Below the pieces are notes generated by a model that saw only the letters and a list, made by a program, of their open reading frames with translations, made no database searches and was not told the DNA's origin. 64,000 nt of DNA, from contig NZ_CP025979.1 of NCBI RefSeq assembly GCF_002900365.1, positions 1,612,001 to 1,676,000 on the forward strand, given 5' to 3'. Origin of the DNA: Escherichia marmotae (GTDB taxonomy: Bacteria > Pseudomonadota > Gammaproteobacteria > Enterobacterales > Enterobacteriaceae). This document shows positions 18,302 to 29,606 of this stretch, piece after piece (the stretch's first letter is position 1; each line of letters starts with the position of its first letter). The translations under genes were made by a program, and so were the position numbers.

Positions 18302-19585
18302 GTGAACACATTTTCAGTTTCCCGTCTGGCGCTGGCACTGGCTTTTGGCGTGACGCTGACCGCCTGTAGCTCAACACCGCCCGATCAACGTCCTTCTGAT
18401 CAAACCGCACCTGGTACGTCTTCTCGCCCGATTCTGTCGGCAAAAGAAGCGCAGAATTTCGATGCGCAGCACTATTTCTCCTCACTGACGCCAGGTGCTG
18501 CAGCGTGGAACCCTTCACCGATTACCCTGCCCGCGCAACCTGACTTTGTTGTTGGACCGGCGGGTACACAAGGTGTGACGCACACGGCCATTCAGGCTGC
18601 GGTGGATGCGGCAATTATCAAGCGCACCAATAAGCGCCAGTATATTGCCGTGCTGCCAGGTGAGTATGAAGGCACGGTTTACGTTCCTGCAGCTCCGGGT
18701 GGAATCACTTTGTACGGTACGGGTGAAAAACCGATTGATGTCAAAATTGGGCTTTCCCTTGATGGTGGAATGAGTCCTGCCGACTGGCGTCACGACGTCA
18801 ACCCACGCGGCAAATATATGCCAGGTAAACCAGCGTGGTATATGTACGATAGCTGCCAGAGCAAACGCAGCGACAGTATCGGTGTACTGTGTTCTGCGGT
18901 CTTCTGGTCGCAAAACAATGGTCTGCAACTGCAAAATCTGACCATCGAAAACACCCTGGGCGATAGCGTAGATGCGGGTAATCATCCGGCGGTGGCGCTG
19001 CGTACCGATGGCGATAAAGTGCAGATCAATAACGTCAATATTCTCGGTCGTCAGAATACCTTCTTTGTCACCAACAGCGGTGTGCAGAACCGTCTGGAAA
19101 CCAATCGCCAGCCGCGTACACTGGTGACAAATAGCTACATTGAAGGGGATGTGGATATCGTTTCCGGTCGTGGCGCAGTGGTGTTCGATAACACCGAATT
19201 CCGCGTGGTGAACTCTCGTACCCAGCAGGAAGCGTATGTTTTTGCACCGGCGACGCTGTCTAACATCTATTACGGTTTCCTCGCGGTAAACAGCCGTTTC
19301 AATGCTTCTGGTGATGGTGTCGCGCAATTAGGCCGCTCGCTGGATGTTGATGCCAATACCAACGGTCAGGTGGTAATCCGTGACAGTGTGATCAACGAAG
19401 GCTTCAACACTGTCAAACCGTGGGCCGATGCGGTGATCTCTAATCGTCCGTTTGCGGGTAACACCGGCAGCGTTGATGATGATGACGAAGTGCAGCGCAA
19501 TCTGAATGACACAAACTACAACCGTATGTGGGAATACAATAACCGCGGCGTGGGTAGCAAAGTGGTTGCAGAGGCGAAGAAGTAA
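18302..19585 (+). CDS. ybhC: Outer membrane lipoprotein YbhC (pectinesterase-like fold)
   Basis: The 427-residue protein starts at GTG 18302 with a signal peptide and lipobox LTAC; Cys22 is the lipidation site. The mature part has the pectin methylesterase beta-helix pattern (AIQAAVDAAI, LQLQNLTIENTLGD, NSYIEGDVDIVSGRGAVVFDN). In E. coli it is an outer membrane lipoprotein reported to hydrolyse acyl-CoA. Monocistronic; attB lies just upstream and a BIME array downstream. Confidence 0.95.
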   Translation: MNTFSVSRLALALAFGVTLTACSSTPPDQRPSDQTAPGTSSRPILSAKEAQNFDAQHYFSSLTPGAAAWNPSPITLPAQPDFVVGPAGTQGVTHTAIQAAVDAAIIKRTNKRQYIAVLPGEYEGTVYVPAAPGGITLYGTGEKPIDVKIGLSLDGGMSPADWRHDVNPRGKYMPGKPAWYMYDSCQSKRSDSIGVLCSAVFWSQNNGLQLQNLTIENTLGDSVDAGNHPAVALRTDGDKVQINNVNILGRQNTFFVTNSGVQNRLETNRQPRTLVTNSYIEGDVDIVSGRGAVVFDNTEFRVVNSRTQQEAYVFAPATLSNIYYGFLAVNSRFNASGDGVAQLGRSLDVDANTNGQVVIRDSVINEGFNTVKPWADAVISNRPFAGNTGSVDDDDEVQRNLNDTNYNRMWEYNNRGVGSKVVAEAKK

Positions 19586-19599
19586 GCGCTGTTAACTAT

Positions 19600-19803
<204 letters not shown>

Positions 19804-19818
19804 TTCACATGACGCTTT

Positions 19819-22080
19819 TTACATCTGACGGTTTTTATTGAAGTTAATCAAACTCCCCGCCTTGATAATTTCGCGCTCTTCGGCAGTCAGGTTCTCCATA
19901 TAGAGTGTAATTTCTGTTACTGGCACATCTTCATGGATCACGTAACCTTTGAACGTCGTACCGGGATTATCCAGCGCCGATTTAATGCCTGGAATATAAA
20001 TGTAATCCCCCACGTCAAAGCTCGGCACTTCCACCATTTGCAGCGGTAACATCCCCCAGTTGATGACGTTAGAACGGTAACGTTTAGTCGCATATTCCTC
20101 AGCAATATTCGCCAGACCGCCAATTACACGCTGGCAGCTTGCCGCCTGTTCACGCGCAGAACCATCGCCTGGTTTGACCGCATAGACCATGCTGCCAATT
20201 TCAGTTTGCAGCGGATCAATATTTTCCTGACCAGCAATCTGCTTAATACGCGCAAACACCTCTGCCAGCTCGCTGATGTTCCCCGCCAGACGTTTATTTT
20301 CCAGCTCGGCAGTGGCTTTACTTCTGCCGACATAACCCGGATCGCGGCGTGACAAAGTAAACTCCGCCAGACCAATCGGATTTGAACGATACGAAGAGGT
20401 TTCACCGGAAGGAATCAATTCGTCGGTAGTGGTCACTTCGTCGAGGATCTTCGAACACACTTTAAGGACGATATTGTCAGTCAGCGCACCTAATTCTGGC
20501 CAGTCTTTGATGTTCGGCCCGTAGATCAGCGGTTGCTGAGTCGCCCCTTTCACAAAGCCCTGATAAACACGGTTTTTATACGGAGTTACATCGAAGGCGT
20601 ACTCCGGCACGTTGCCCCAGCAGTCGAGTTCGCTGGCAGAAGTTAAGTACCCACCGTTTGCGGCAGTTGCGGCGATAGAACGAGCGTCCATCAACGCCAC
20701 CGCTGACATTTGGCCATTGGCTGGCTTAGAGCCTTCACGGTTCGGGAAGTTACGCGTGGTGTGGCGAATACTCAAACCGTTGTTGATTGGCGTATCACCC
20801 GCGCCAAAACATGGGCCGCAGAATGCGGTTCTGATGATTGCGCCTGCGCCAATCAAATCCGCCACTACGCCTTTTTTGGCTAAATCCATAAACACCGGCT
20901 GTGATGACGGGTAAACCGCCAGCGAGAAAGTGTCGTTGCCACAAGATTGACCGCGCAGCGCATTTGCTGCGGCGATGACGTTTTCATAGTTACCGCCAGA
21001 GCAACCCGCAATAATCCCCTGCTGCACTTTCAGGCGACCATTTTCCACTTTATCCAGCAGCGAGAGTTTGGCTTTACCATGCGCTACGCGTTCGGACTCA
21101 ATTTCAATCTCACGCAGAATGTCAGTCAGATTCTGGTTCAGCGTGTCAATTTCATAGACGTTGCTCGGATGGAATGGCAGCGCAATCATTGGCTTGATGG
21201 CGCTTAAATCAACGCTAATACAGCCGTCGTAATAAGCCATTGGCTGTGGATTAAGCTGGCTGTAATCCTCACCGCGACCGTGCAGCGCCAGCCAGTTATG
21301 CACTTCGTCATCAGTTTGCCAGACGGAGCTTAAACAGGTGGTTTCAGTGGTCATCACGTCAACGCTGTTACGGAAATCGGTAGAGAGAGCCGCAACACCC
21401 GACCCCACGAACTCCATCACTTTGTTTTTGACATAACCGTTTTTGAACACCGCACCGATAATCGCCAGCGCCACATCCTACGGCCCGACATAGGGGGCTG
21501 GTTTGCCGGTCAGATGTACCGCTACTACGCCCGGATAGTCGATATCCCAGGTGTCATTCAGCAGTTGCTTAACCAGCTCGCCGCCGCCTTCACCAACCGC
21601 CATCGTACCTAACGCACCGTAGCGGGTATGGCTGTCTGACCCGAGGATCATTTTTCCGCCGCCTGCCATCATCTCACGCATATATTGATGGATTACCGCA
21701 ATGTGCGGAGGCACAAAAATACCGCCATAACGCTGAGCTGCCGATAAACCAAAAATATGGTCATCGCCATTAATAGTGCCACCCACTGCACACAATGAGT
21801 TATGGCAATTGGTCAGCACATACGGCAGCGGAAAACGCTCCATCCCGGAGGCTTTGGCGGTCTGAATAATCCCGACAAAGGTAATATCGTGTGAGGCCAA
21901 TGAATCAAACTTAATTTTAAGTTTGTCCATATTTCCTGACGTATTATGGGAAGAGAGAATAGACCAGGAAATCGTGCCTTTTTTGGCTTCTTCTTTTTTT
22001 ATTTCGCCAGTGAAATATTCTTCGGCAATTATTTCGTTATTACTGGCGAGAAACACGCCTTTTTCAGACAACTTGATCAT
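19819..22080 (-). pseudogene. ybhJ: Aconitase-family protein YbhJ, interrupted by an in-frame amber codon
   Basis: The minus strand encodes a hydratase of the aconitase superfamily. The ATG at 22078-22080 (MIKLSEKGVFLAS) follows GGAG 6 bp upstream and the frame would give 753 residues, the length I recall for K-12 YbhJ. Translation stops at TAG 21478-21480 after GKPAPYVGP; the same frame continues with DVALAIIGAVFKNGYV, and aconitases usually have Gln at the stop position, so one CAG to TAG change explains it. Motifs on the far side remain intact, for example AFCGPCFGAGDTP and NFPNREGSK, suggesting a recent lesion. A restart at GTG 21472-21474 would make a 551-residue fragment lacking the first domain. 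Confidence 0.93.
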
Positions 22081-22147
22081 CAGAGACTCCAGATATCTGC
22101 GCACCGTAAAGTGCGCAGAAAGATAATGAAGGGATATTTGAGAATAT

Positions 22148-23581
22148 TTACAGCATGTTCCAGCCGATCAGCATATTCCACCACCATACACCGAGGGTGA
22201 TATGTACCAGGAAAGTTAATATCGTCAGTACCGCACCGACCAACCACCAGGATTTAATATCGTTGTAACCCACGCCGAAGATGACCGGACCTGCCGCGCC
22301 GCCATAGTGAGTGACCATGCCGCCGTAGGAGTTGGAGAACAGCAGAGCCAACGCGGTTAACATTAACGGTGCACCGGAGACATTCGCCAGCATGGCAAAT
22401 ACCGGTAACATAGCTACGATATAGGCACTACCGGAAGCGAAGAAATAACGCACAATGATGCTAAGGAAAATAATCACGAAGAAGGCAACGTTACCGTGAC
22501 CATCAAATGCCAGATTATTTTTAAAGACTTCGGCTAACCATTCAAAGAATTTTACTTTCGATAATAGTGAGCTTAAGCCGATAATACCGCCGTACCAGAT
22601 TAAGGTATTCCAGCCGCCTTTATTTTTAACCACGTCTTCCCAGGTCACAATACCCAGCAGCAGCATGGTCACCATAACAACAATAGCCACGGTAGATTCA
22701 TCAACCCCAAGAGTCTTACTGAAAATCCACCCCAGCAGCGCCAGCACAAATACACCGAGCAGCATTTTTTCGCGAATTTTCATCGGCCCCAGTTCAGAAA
22801 GACCCGCTTTGGCGATGGTTTTGTTATCCACTTTTTTGATTTCTGGTGGATACATGGTGTAAATCACCAGTGGAGTGACCAGCAGCATAATGATGCCAGG
22901 CAAACCGGCAGCCAGCGCCCACCCACCCCAGCTAATTTGCAGGTGCAGAATGTCGTTGATCATTTTCAGCGCCAGGATGTTCCCCGCCATTGCGGTAAAG
23001 AACATATAGCTGGTGGTTTTGGTGACCATGTAAATGGACATCATCAGGTAATGCCCAACACGACGCGGGCTTTTTTCCGGTTCAGAACCCAGAGCCACCA
23101 CCACGCTGTTGATAATCGGCAATACGATACCGCCAGCACGCGCGGTGTTAGACGGTGTTGCCGGAGCCAGTACCAGATCGAGGAATACGGTAACGTAACC
23201 CAGTCCCAGGGTAGTGCTACCAATTTTACCAATCAGCAGATAAGCGATACGTTTACCTAAGCCGGTGGTAACAAACGCGGCGCTTAAGGTGAACGCAGAG
23301 AATACCAGCCAGGTTGTACCGGAAGAGTATCCACTTAGTACGGCGGTGGTTTTGAACTCTCCACCAGATAAGTTACCCACCACCACCATCGAGGCAGCAA
23401 CCGCAATTAACAGCACGACAGGTTCCGGGAAAGGCTTGATGACCAGCCCTACAATTGCTGCCAGATAAATACCAAAAAGCACCCACGCCAGTTCACTTAA
23501 TCCTGCCGGGGCTGGCATAAAGCCAATAATACACGGGATCGCTAATATCAGAATTAGCTTCCATAATGATTTTTTATTCAT
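22148..23581 (-). CDS. ybhI: DASS-family dicarboxylate/tricarboxylate transporter YbhI
   Basis: The 477-residue inner membrane transporter has about 12 hydrophobic segments and the divalent anion:sodium symporter signatures LAPATPSNTARAG and the C-terminal SNSYGGMVTHYGGAAGPVIFG. It lies between ybhH and ybhJ on the same strand, suggesting uptake of the acid handled by the isomerase and aconitase-like products. The substrate is not visible from the sequence. Confidence 0.95.
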   Translation of the reverse strand: MNKKSLWKLILILAIPCIIGFMPAPAGLSELAWVLFGIYLAAIVGLVIKPFPEPVVLLIAVAASMVVVGNLSGGEFKTTAVLSGYSSGTTWLVFSAFTLSAAFVTTGLGKRIAYLLIGKIGSTTLGLGYVTVFLDLVLAPATPSNTARAGGIVLPIINSVVVALGSEPEKSPRRVGHYLMMSIYMVTKTTSYMFFTAMAGNILALKMINDILHLQISWGGWALAAGLPGIIMLLVTPLVIYTMYPPEIKKVDNKTIAKAGLSELGPMKIREKMLLGVFVLALLGWIFSKTLGVDESTVAIVVMVTMLLLGIVTWEDVVKNKGGWNTLIWYGGIIGLSSLLSKVKFFEWLAEVFKNNLAFDGHGNVAFFVIIFLSIIVRYFFASGSAYIVAMLPVFAMLANVSGAPLMLTALALLFSNSYGGMVTHYGGAAGPVIFGVGYNDIKSWWLVGAVLTILTFLVHITLGVWWWNMLIGWNML

Positions 23582-23656
23582 TTAATATCCTGCACTTTCT
23601 GTATTATTAATACAGAATTCCTTTATTGATTGTCCTTATCACGACAAAGAAATTTT

Positions 23657-24709
23657 TCAGGGAAGATAAACTTCACCGGAAAATATTTTTCTGGTCGTCC
23701 GAATAACAGATGCACGTAACGTTGTGGCATCCTGACCTTCATTACTTAAATGAACGTCAAGCGCACCACTGGGGTGTTCAATATTGATATTGCCGTAACC
23801 CACTGAAGGAACAATTTGCCGGGTGACCGTGCCTTCCAGCGCACAGCTACTGGATATGGCAATAGCTCCGGTTATCGCCAGCGCGCGATGACAAGAATGC
23901 GGCATAAAATAACGTACATTAATCGCACCGCCTTTCTGCGCTGGGGAAATAAGCACGGGTTTAGGAATTACCATATTACTGACATCTCCTAACCCCATTG
24001 CTTTACCGGCTTGCAGACGGATAGATTCAACACGGGCTAATAATGCTTTATCAGCATCTAATTCCACAGGCAATTCATAGCCTGTTTTTCCAAGATATTC
24101 AGCAGGAATAATGACCACCGGCATGGCCATATCGATACAGGTCACCGGAACATCGTCAAAATAATCAATCGGTTTATCCGTCGGGAAAACTTTTCCAGTT
24201 TTCGTCCCTGCGGCATTCAGGAAAGTGAGCGCGACCGGTGCGGCAGTTCCTGGCACGCCGTCAATTCTGGCGCTACCTTCGTACTCGACGACACCATTTG
24301 GCGTTTGCACATCAGCTTCGATGAGAGTGTCAGTATTGACGTTGCGGATACGCACGCGAGTAACCGGTGACGTTGCAGTGATCAAACCATTTTCAATCGC
24401 GAATGCCCCAACGCCAGACAACATATTGCCGCAGTTAGGCGTAGTATCGACACGCTGCTCATGGACGATTACCTGTGCAAACAAATAATCGACATCAGCA
24501 CGCGAATCGCTGGAACGGCTAATAATGGCGACTTTACTGGTCAGCGGATTACCGCCGCCGATACCGTCAATTTCCAGATCATTCCCGGAACCCATAATTG
24601 CCATCAATATTTTATCGCGCTGCGTTTGATCTTCGGGTAAATGTTCCGCTAACAGGAACGCCCCCCTCGAGGTTCCACCTCGCATCATCACGCAGGGTAT
24701 TTTTTTCAT
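23657..24709 (-). CDS. ybhH: PrpF-family isomerase-like protein YbhH
   Basis: The 350-residue protein belongs to the PrpF/AcnD-accessory family (diaminopimelate epimerase fold), with the N-terminal MMRGGTSRGAFLL and DTTPNCGNMLSGVGAFAIE motifs carrying a catalytic-type Cys. PrpF isomerises trans-aconitate-like acids. It is first in the ybhH-ybhI-ybhJ row and divergent from the LysR gene ybhD. Confidence 0.94.
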   Translation of the reverse strand: MKKIPCVMMRGGTSRGAFLLAEHLPEDQTQRDKILMAIMGSGNDLEIDGIGGGNPLTSKVAIISRSSDSRADVDYLFAQVIVHEQRVDTTPNCGNMLSGVGAFAIENGLITATSPVTRVRIRNVNTDTLIEADVQTPNGVVEYEGSARIDGVPGTAAPVALTFLNAAGTKTGKVFPTDKPIDYFDDVPVTCIDMAMPVVIIPAEYLGKTGYELPVELDADKALLARVESIRLQAGKAMGLGDVSNMVIPKPVLISPAQKGGAINVRYFMPHSCHRALAITGAIAISSSCALEGTVTRQIVPSVGYGNINIEHPSGALDVHLSNEGQDATTLRASVIRTTRKIFSGEVYLP

Positions 24710-24891
24710 AATAATGCCCTCAATTTAAAAACATAACTTATTGCGATATGGTCACATTAAGGGCAAAGCATCTCTAATGACTTTAGCTCAACGATTAATA
24801 ACATTTTTCATTAATTTAAGTAATTAAATTGCAGTTAAACTGTTTAACTGTAAATTACTAAAAAGCACAGGTTCCATTTTTCGGAGTAGTA

Positions 24892-25845
24892 ATGAAGCAT
24901 GAATTATCAAGTATGAAGGCGTTTGTCACGCTGGCAGAGTCCAGTTCATTTAACAACGCCGCTAAATTACTTAATATTACGCAACCTGCATTAACACGCA
25001 GAATAAAAAAGATGGAAGAGGATTTACATATCCAGCTCTTTGAGCGTACAACTCGCAAGGTTACTTTAACAAAAGCGGGAAAAATGCTGCTACCAGAGGC
25101 TCGGGGATTAATAAATAAATTTGATGAAACTCTTTTTAATATTCGTGGCATGAATGCTCATCATCGAGGAATGGTGACATTAGCGTGTATTCCAACCGCG
25201 GTGTTCTATTTTTTACCGCTGGCGATCGGCAAATTTAATGAGCTATATCCCAATATTAAAGTGCGGATTCTGGAACAAGGCACGAATAATTGCATGGAGT
25301 CGGTGCTATGTAACGAGTCTGACTTTGGCATAAACATGAACAACATCACAAATTCATCCATTGATTTTACCCCACTGGTCAACGAGCCGTTCGTGCTGGC
25401 CTGTCGGCGTGACCATCCATTAGCCAAAAAGCAGCTAGTGGAATGGCAGGAACTGGCGGGTTACAAAATGATTGGTGTACGCTCCTCCAGCGGCAACCGA
25501 CTGCTGATTGAGCAAAAACTGGCCGACAAGCCCTGGAAGCTGGACTGGTTTTACGAAGTGCGTCATCTTTCGACGTCATTAGGACTGGTTGAGGCGGGGT
25601 TGGGGATTTCGGCGCTTCCTGGTCTGGCAATGCCCCATGCGCCCTATTCTTCTATCATCGGTATTCCGCTGGTGGAACCGGTTATTCGTCGGACATTGGG
25701 GATTATTCGCCGCAAAGATGCCGTACTTTCTCCAGCGGCAGAACGCTTTTTTGCCTTACTGATTAATTTGTGGACTGACGATAAAGACAATTTGTGGACC
25801 AATATCGTCGAACGCCAGAGACATGCGTTACAGGAGATGAGTTAA
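24892..25845 (+). CDS. ybhD: LysR-type transcriptional regulator YbhD
   Basis: The 317-residue regulator has the N-terminal winged helix (LAESSSFNNAAKLLNITQPALTRRIKKME) and a periplasmic-binding-like effector domain. It is divergent from ybhHIJ across a 182-bp AT-rich gap, the usual arrangement for a LysR gene and its target. The effector is unknown; a tricarboxylate is a reasonable guess. Confidence 0.94.
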   Translation: MKHELSSMKAFVTLAESSSFNNAAKLLNITQPALTRRIKKMEEDLHIQLFERTTRKVTLTKAGKMLLPEARGLINKFDETLFNIRGMNAHHRGMVTLACIPTAVFYFLPLAIGKFNELYPNIKVRILEQGTNNCMESVLCNESDFGINMNNITNSSIDFTPLVNEPFVLACRRDHPLAKKQLVEWQELAGYKMIGVRSSSGNRLLIEQKLADKPWKLDWFYEVRHLSTSLGLVEAGLGISALPGLAMPHAPYSSIIGIPLVEPVIRRTLGIIRRKDAVLSPAAERFFALLINLWTDDKDNLWTNIVERQRHALQEMS

Positions 25846-25849
25846 TACG

Positions 25850-25875
25850 CCCGGCGCAATAGATTCAGCGCCGGG
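25850..25875. terminator. Hairpin between convergent ybhD and pgl
   Basis: CCCGGCGC and GCGCCGGG form a perfect 8-bp GC stem in the 41-bp gap between the two stop codons. It probably serves as a bidirectional terminator, although T-runs are weak. Confidence 0.6.
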
Positions 25876-25886
25876 TAAGTCAACGG

Positions 25887-26882
25887 TTAGTGTGCGTTCA
25901 CCACTACCCACATTGGCCCCTGTCCGACCGCATAGCGACCTTTTTCATGCAGCAGCCCCTGCTCACCGACAATTTCGTACACTGAGATGTGGTGAGATTT
26001 TTGTCCGGCAGCAATCAGGTACTTGCCGCTGTGATCGACGTTAAAGCCGCGCGGCTGGGTTTCAGTTGGCTGGAAGCCCTCTTTACTTAACACACTGCCA
26101 TCTTCCGAGACGCTGAAGACGGTAATCAGGCTGGCGGTACGGTCACAAGCATATAAATGTCGACCATCCGGAGTGATATGAATATCAGCCGCCCAACGGG
26201 TGTCGGAAAAGTTTTCCGGCATCATATCCAGGGTCTGTACACATTCGATATTGCCGTGCGGATCTTTCAGTTCCCAGACATCAACTGAGCTGTTTAACTC
26301 ATTGACACAATAAGCATATTGTTCGTTTGGATGGAACACCATATGACGTGGGCCGGCACCTTCGACGGTAGTCACTTCTGCCGGATCCTGCGCCACCAGA
26401 TGACCGTCATCGCTGACCGTAAACAGGCAAATACGATCCTGCTTTAATGCCGGAACCCACAGCGTGCGGTTATCCGGCGAAATATTGGCGGAATGGCAGC
26501 CGTCCAGTCCCTCAACCACATCGACCACGCCCACTGGCAGGCCATCTTCCAGACGCGTTACGCTTACATTGCCTGCGTTGTAAGAGCCGACAAAAACAAA
26601 TTGTCCCTGATGATCGGTGGAAATATGGGTCGGGCTACCCGGCAACGCCGACTCTGCGGCGAATGTCAGTGCGCCATCGTCTGGTGCAATGCGATACGCC
26701 AGTACGCGAAACTCCGGACGAACGCCAACATAGAGATAACGCTTATCCGGGCTGACCACCATCGGCTGCACCTGCCCCGGGACATCAACAACCTGTGTCA
26801 GCGTCAGTGCGCCTTCATGATTCAGGTTCCAGACGTGAATTTGCTGACTCTCAGGGCTGGCGATATAAACGGTTTGCTTCAT
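25887..26882 (-). CDS. pgl: 6-phosphogluconolactonase
   Basis: The 331-residue seven-bladed beta-propeller lactonase of the pentose phosphate pathway hydrolyses 6-phosphogluconolactone. Blade repeats such as [30 protein letters not shown] and [18 protein letters not shown] are evident. Length equals E. coli Pgl (YbhE). The start has AAAGGAGC upstream. Confidence 0.97.
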
Positions 26883-27036
26883 GAATGCTCCTTTGCATTT
26901 AGCAACTGACTGTAACAGCTAAAATTAGTCGCTTTTGGCGGTGAATGCTGAATTAAAGCGCAGAATTTTGTCCGATAGTGGTATCGGTGTACCATTCACT
27001 TAGACGAAAATTCTTAACCTTAATCTGGAAAACGCC

Positions 27037-27855
27037 ATGACCACACGCGTGATTGCTCTCGACTTAGACGGCACCTTATTGACCCCGAAAAAGACCCTAC
27101 TTCCTTCATCAATAGAAGCACTTGCCCGCGCTCGCGAGGCTGGCTATCAATTGATTATCGTCACGGGTCGCCATCACGTCGCTATCCACCCTTTTTATCA
27201 GGCACTGGCGCTGGATACACCTGCTATTTGCTGTAATGGCACCTATTTGTATGATTATCATGCAAAAACTGTGTTGGAAGCTGACCCAATGCCCGTCAAC
27301 AAGGCCTTGCAACTCATTGAGATGTTGAATGAACACCACATTCACGGTCTGATGTATGTGGATGATGCGATGGTTTATGAGCACCCGACCGGGCATGTTA
27401 TTCGTACCTCTAACTGGGCACAGACACTGCCACCGGAACAACGTCCGACTTTTACCCAGGTAGCCTCACTGGCCGAGACGGCGCAAGAAGTTAATGCGGT
27501 GTGGAAATTCGCTCTGACGCACGATGATCTGCCGCAATTGCAGCATTTTGGTAAACATGTTGAACACGAGTTGGGGTTGGAGTGTGAATGGTCCTGGCAC
27601 GATCAGGTTGATATTGCGCGCGGCGGTAATAGTAAAGGCAAACGCCTGACGAAATGGATTGAAGCACAAGGCTGGTCAATGGAAAACGTGATTGCATTTG
27701 GCGATAACTTTAATGATATCAGTATGCTGGAAGCTGCTGGCACAGGTGTGGCAATGGGCAATGCTGATGACGCGGTAAAAGCTCGCGCCAACATTGTGAT
27801 TGGTGACAATACCACTGACAGCATTGCCCAGTTCATTTATAGCCACCTGATTTAA
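27037..27855 (+). CDS. ybhA: HAD-family phosphatase YbhA
   Basis: The 272-residue Cof-type HAD hydrolase has motif I IALDLDGTLL, motif II VTGR, the lysine in GGNSKGKRL and motif IV AFGDNFNDISML. In E. coli it is known to dephosphorylate pyridoxal phosphate and sugar phosphates. Its stop abuts the modC stop on the other strand. Confidence 0.96.
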   Translation: MTTRVIALDLDGTLLTPKKTLLPSSIEALARAREAGYQLIIVTGRHHVAIHPFYQALALDTPAICCNGTYLYDYHAKTVLEADPMPVNKALQLIEMLNEHHIHGLMYVDDAMVYEHPTGHVIRTSNWAQTLPPEQRPTFTQVASLAETAQEVNAVWKFALTHDDLPQLQHFGKHVEHELGLECEWSWHDQVDIARGGNSKGKRLTKWIEAQGWSMENVIAFGDNFNDISMLEAAGTGVAMGNADDAVKARANIVIGDNTTDSIAQFIYSHLI

Positions 27856-28914
27856 TCAGGCAGTTATCGACACACTTTTAATTTGCGCGTACAGCCACAG
27901 ACCCGGTCTGATTGCCAGTTCGTCCCTGGCCCACGGGCTAATACGCGCCCACAGCGTTTTACCGCCGACTTCCAGTTCGACTTCCACCTGACCATTATCG
28001 TCATAACTGTTGACCACTTTTGCGCGCAACACGTTGCGGATGCTGGTTTGCTGCGGTGGTTGTAAAACCAGAGAGACATCGGATGCCTGAATGCGAATAC
28101 GTAGCGCGGCTTGCAGCGGTTCGTCCAGCTTATTAACCCACAAATGCTGATCGCCCAGCGCCAGCGCGGTCATCGCATAATGCGGGTGATGCTCCAGTAC
28201 CGTCACTTTCAGAATGCTGCTTTGTTGCTCTTTCGGCAGCCACGGATTCATCACGCTACTGCCCCAGACGTCTTCCAGTGCACCAAAGGCTTTCACCTGA
28301 CCGTTTTCCAGCACCATAACCCGGTCTGCCAGATGAAGGATCTCATCCAGTGAATGGCTGACATAGAGCATTGGAATGTTGATTTCCCGCGTCAAACGTT
28401 GCAAATAAGGCAACAGTTCGCGTTTACGCGGAATATCCAGCGACGCCAGCGGTTCATCCAGTAACAGTAATTCCGGAGCCGTCAGCAAGGCCCGACCAAT
28501 CGCCACGCGCTGTTTTTCGCCCCCGGAAAGACTGCCCGGTAAGCGGTCAAGCAAGGGTTCAATACCTAAAAGCGCCACCAGTTTGTCGAACTGATCGACC
28601 ATGCTTTTCGCCATGCCATAGCGCAGATTGCCACGCACTTTGTAATGCGGAAACAGCCGCGCATCCTGAAAAACATAGCCAACGCGACGCTTTTCCGGCG
28701 TCAGGCAGATACCTTTTTCGGCATCATTTAATACCCGACCATTGAGGACAATTCGCCCTTTTTGCGGACGAGTCAGCCCACTGATAGCGTTAATTAGCGA
28801 GGTTTTTCCCGCACCGGAAACACCAAAGATAGCGGTGATGCCATTAGCTGGCAGCTTTTCATTAATGGTCAGGCAATGGTTGCCCAAAGTCTGGGAAAAA
28901 TTCAATTCCAGCAT
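27856..28914 (-). CDS. modC: Molybdate ABC transporter ATP-binding protein
   Basis: The 352-residue ATPase has Walker A GVSGAGKT, signature LSGGEKQR, Walker B LLLLDEPLASLD and a C-terminal MOP (molybdate-binding) domain. It energises ModAB for high-affinity molybdate import. It follows modB with a 2-bp gap and is last in modABC. Confidence 0.98.
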   Translation of the reverse strand: MLELNFSQTLGNHCLTINEKLPANGITAIFGVSGAGKTSLINAISGLTRPQKGRIVLNGRVLNDAEKGICLTPEKRRVGYVFQDARLFPHYKVRGNLRYGMAKSMVDQFDKLVALLGIEPLLDRLPGSLSGGEKQRVAIGRALLTAPELLLLDEPLASLDIPRKRELLPYLQRLTREINIPMLYVSHSLDEILHLADRVMVLENGQVKAFGALEDVWGSSVMNPWLPKEQQSSILKVTVLEHHPHYAMTALALGDQHLWVNKLDEPLQAALRIRIQASDVSLVLQPPQQTSIRNVLRAKVVNSYDDNGQVEVELEVGGKTLWARISPWARDELAIRPGLWLYAQIKSVSITA

Positions 28915-28916
28915 GA

Positions 28917-29606
28917 TTAACGCCCCGCCCGTTCACGACTGATTCTGGCCAGCCATTCCGAGATCAGCAGGGAGATCATCGCCAGCGCAATAGAGATAAT
29001 ACAAAGTCTTGCCGCGCCGCTTTCGCCGCCAGGAGTCTGGATCAGGGTATACATGGCAGAAGGAATGGTTCGCGTTTCGCCAGGAATGTTCGAAACAAAG
29101 GTGATGGTGGCGCCAAATTCACCGAGCGAACGTGCGAAAGCCAGTACCGTACCGACGATAATTCCCGGCAACGTCAGCGGTAACGTAATAGTAAAGAAAA
29201 CGCGCCAACGCCCGGCCCCCAGCGTTCTTGCGGCCTGTTCCAGTTTGACATCAACCCCTTCCAGCGCCAGACGAATCGCCCGCACCATCAGTGGAAAAGA
29301 CATGACTGCGGCAGCGAGGACTGCGCCACGCCAGCTAAACGCGAAGGTAATGCCAAACCAGTCATACAGACGTTCACCGATAAATCCGCGCCGCCCCATC
29401 GAAACTAACAGCAAGTAACCGACGACCACTGGCGGTAACACCAGAGGTAGATGCAGTACACTGTCGAGCAGAGCTTTGCCCGGAAACGTGCAGCGCACCA
29501 GTAACCAGGCAAAAAAGATCCCAAACGGCAGGCTAAACAGCACAGCCAGGGAAGAAACTTTCAGGCTTAATAAAACTGCCTGCCATTCTGGATCGGTCAG
29601 TATCAT
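28917..29606 (-). CDS. modB: Molybdate ABC transporter permease
   Basis: The 229-residue inner membrane permease has five or so hydrophobic segments and the EAA loop ARTLGAGRWRVFFTITLPLTLPGI that contacts ModC. It overlaps modA by 1 bp and modC follows after 2 bp. Confidence 0.98.
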   Translation of the reverse strand: MILTDPEWQAVLLSLKVSSLAVLFSLPFGIFFAWLLVRCTFPGKALLDSVLHLPLVLPPVVVGYLLLVSMGRRGFIGERLYDWFGITFAFSWRGAVLAAAVMSFPLMVRAIRLALEGVDVKLEQAARTLGAGRWRVFFTITLPLTLPGIIVGTVLAFARSLGEFGATITFVSNIPGETRTIPSAMYTLIQTPGGESGAARLCIISIALAMISLLISEWLARISRERAGR

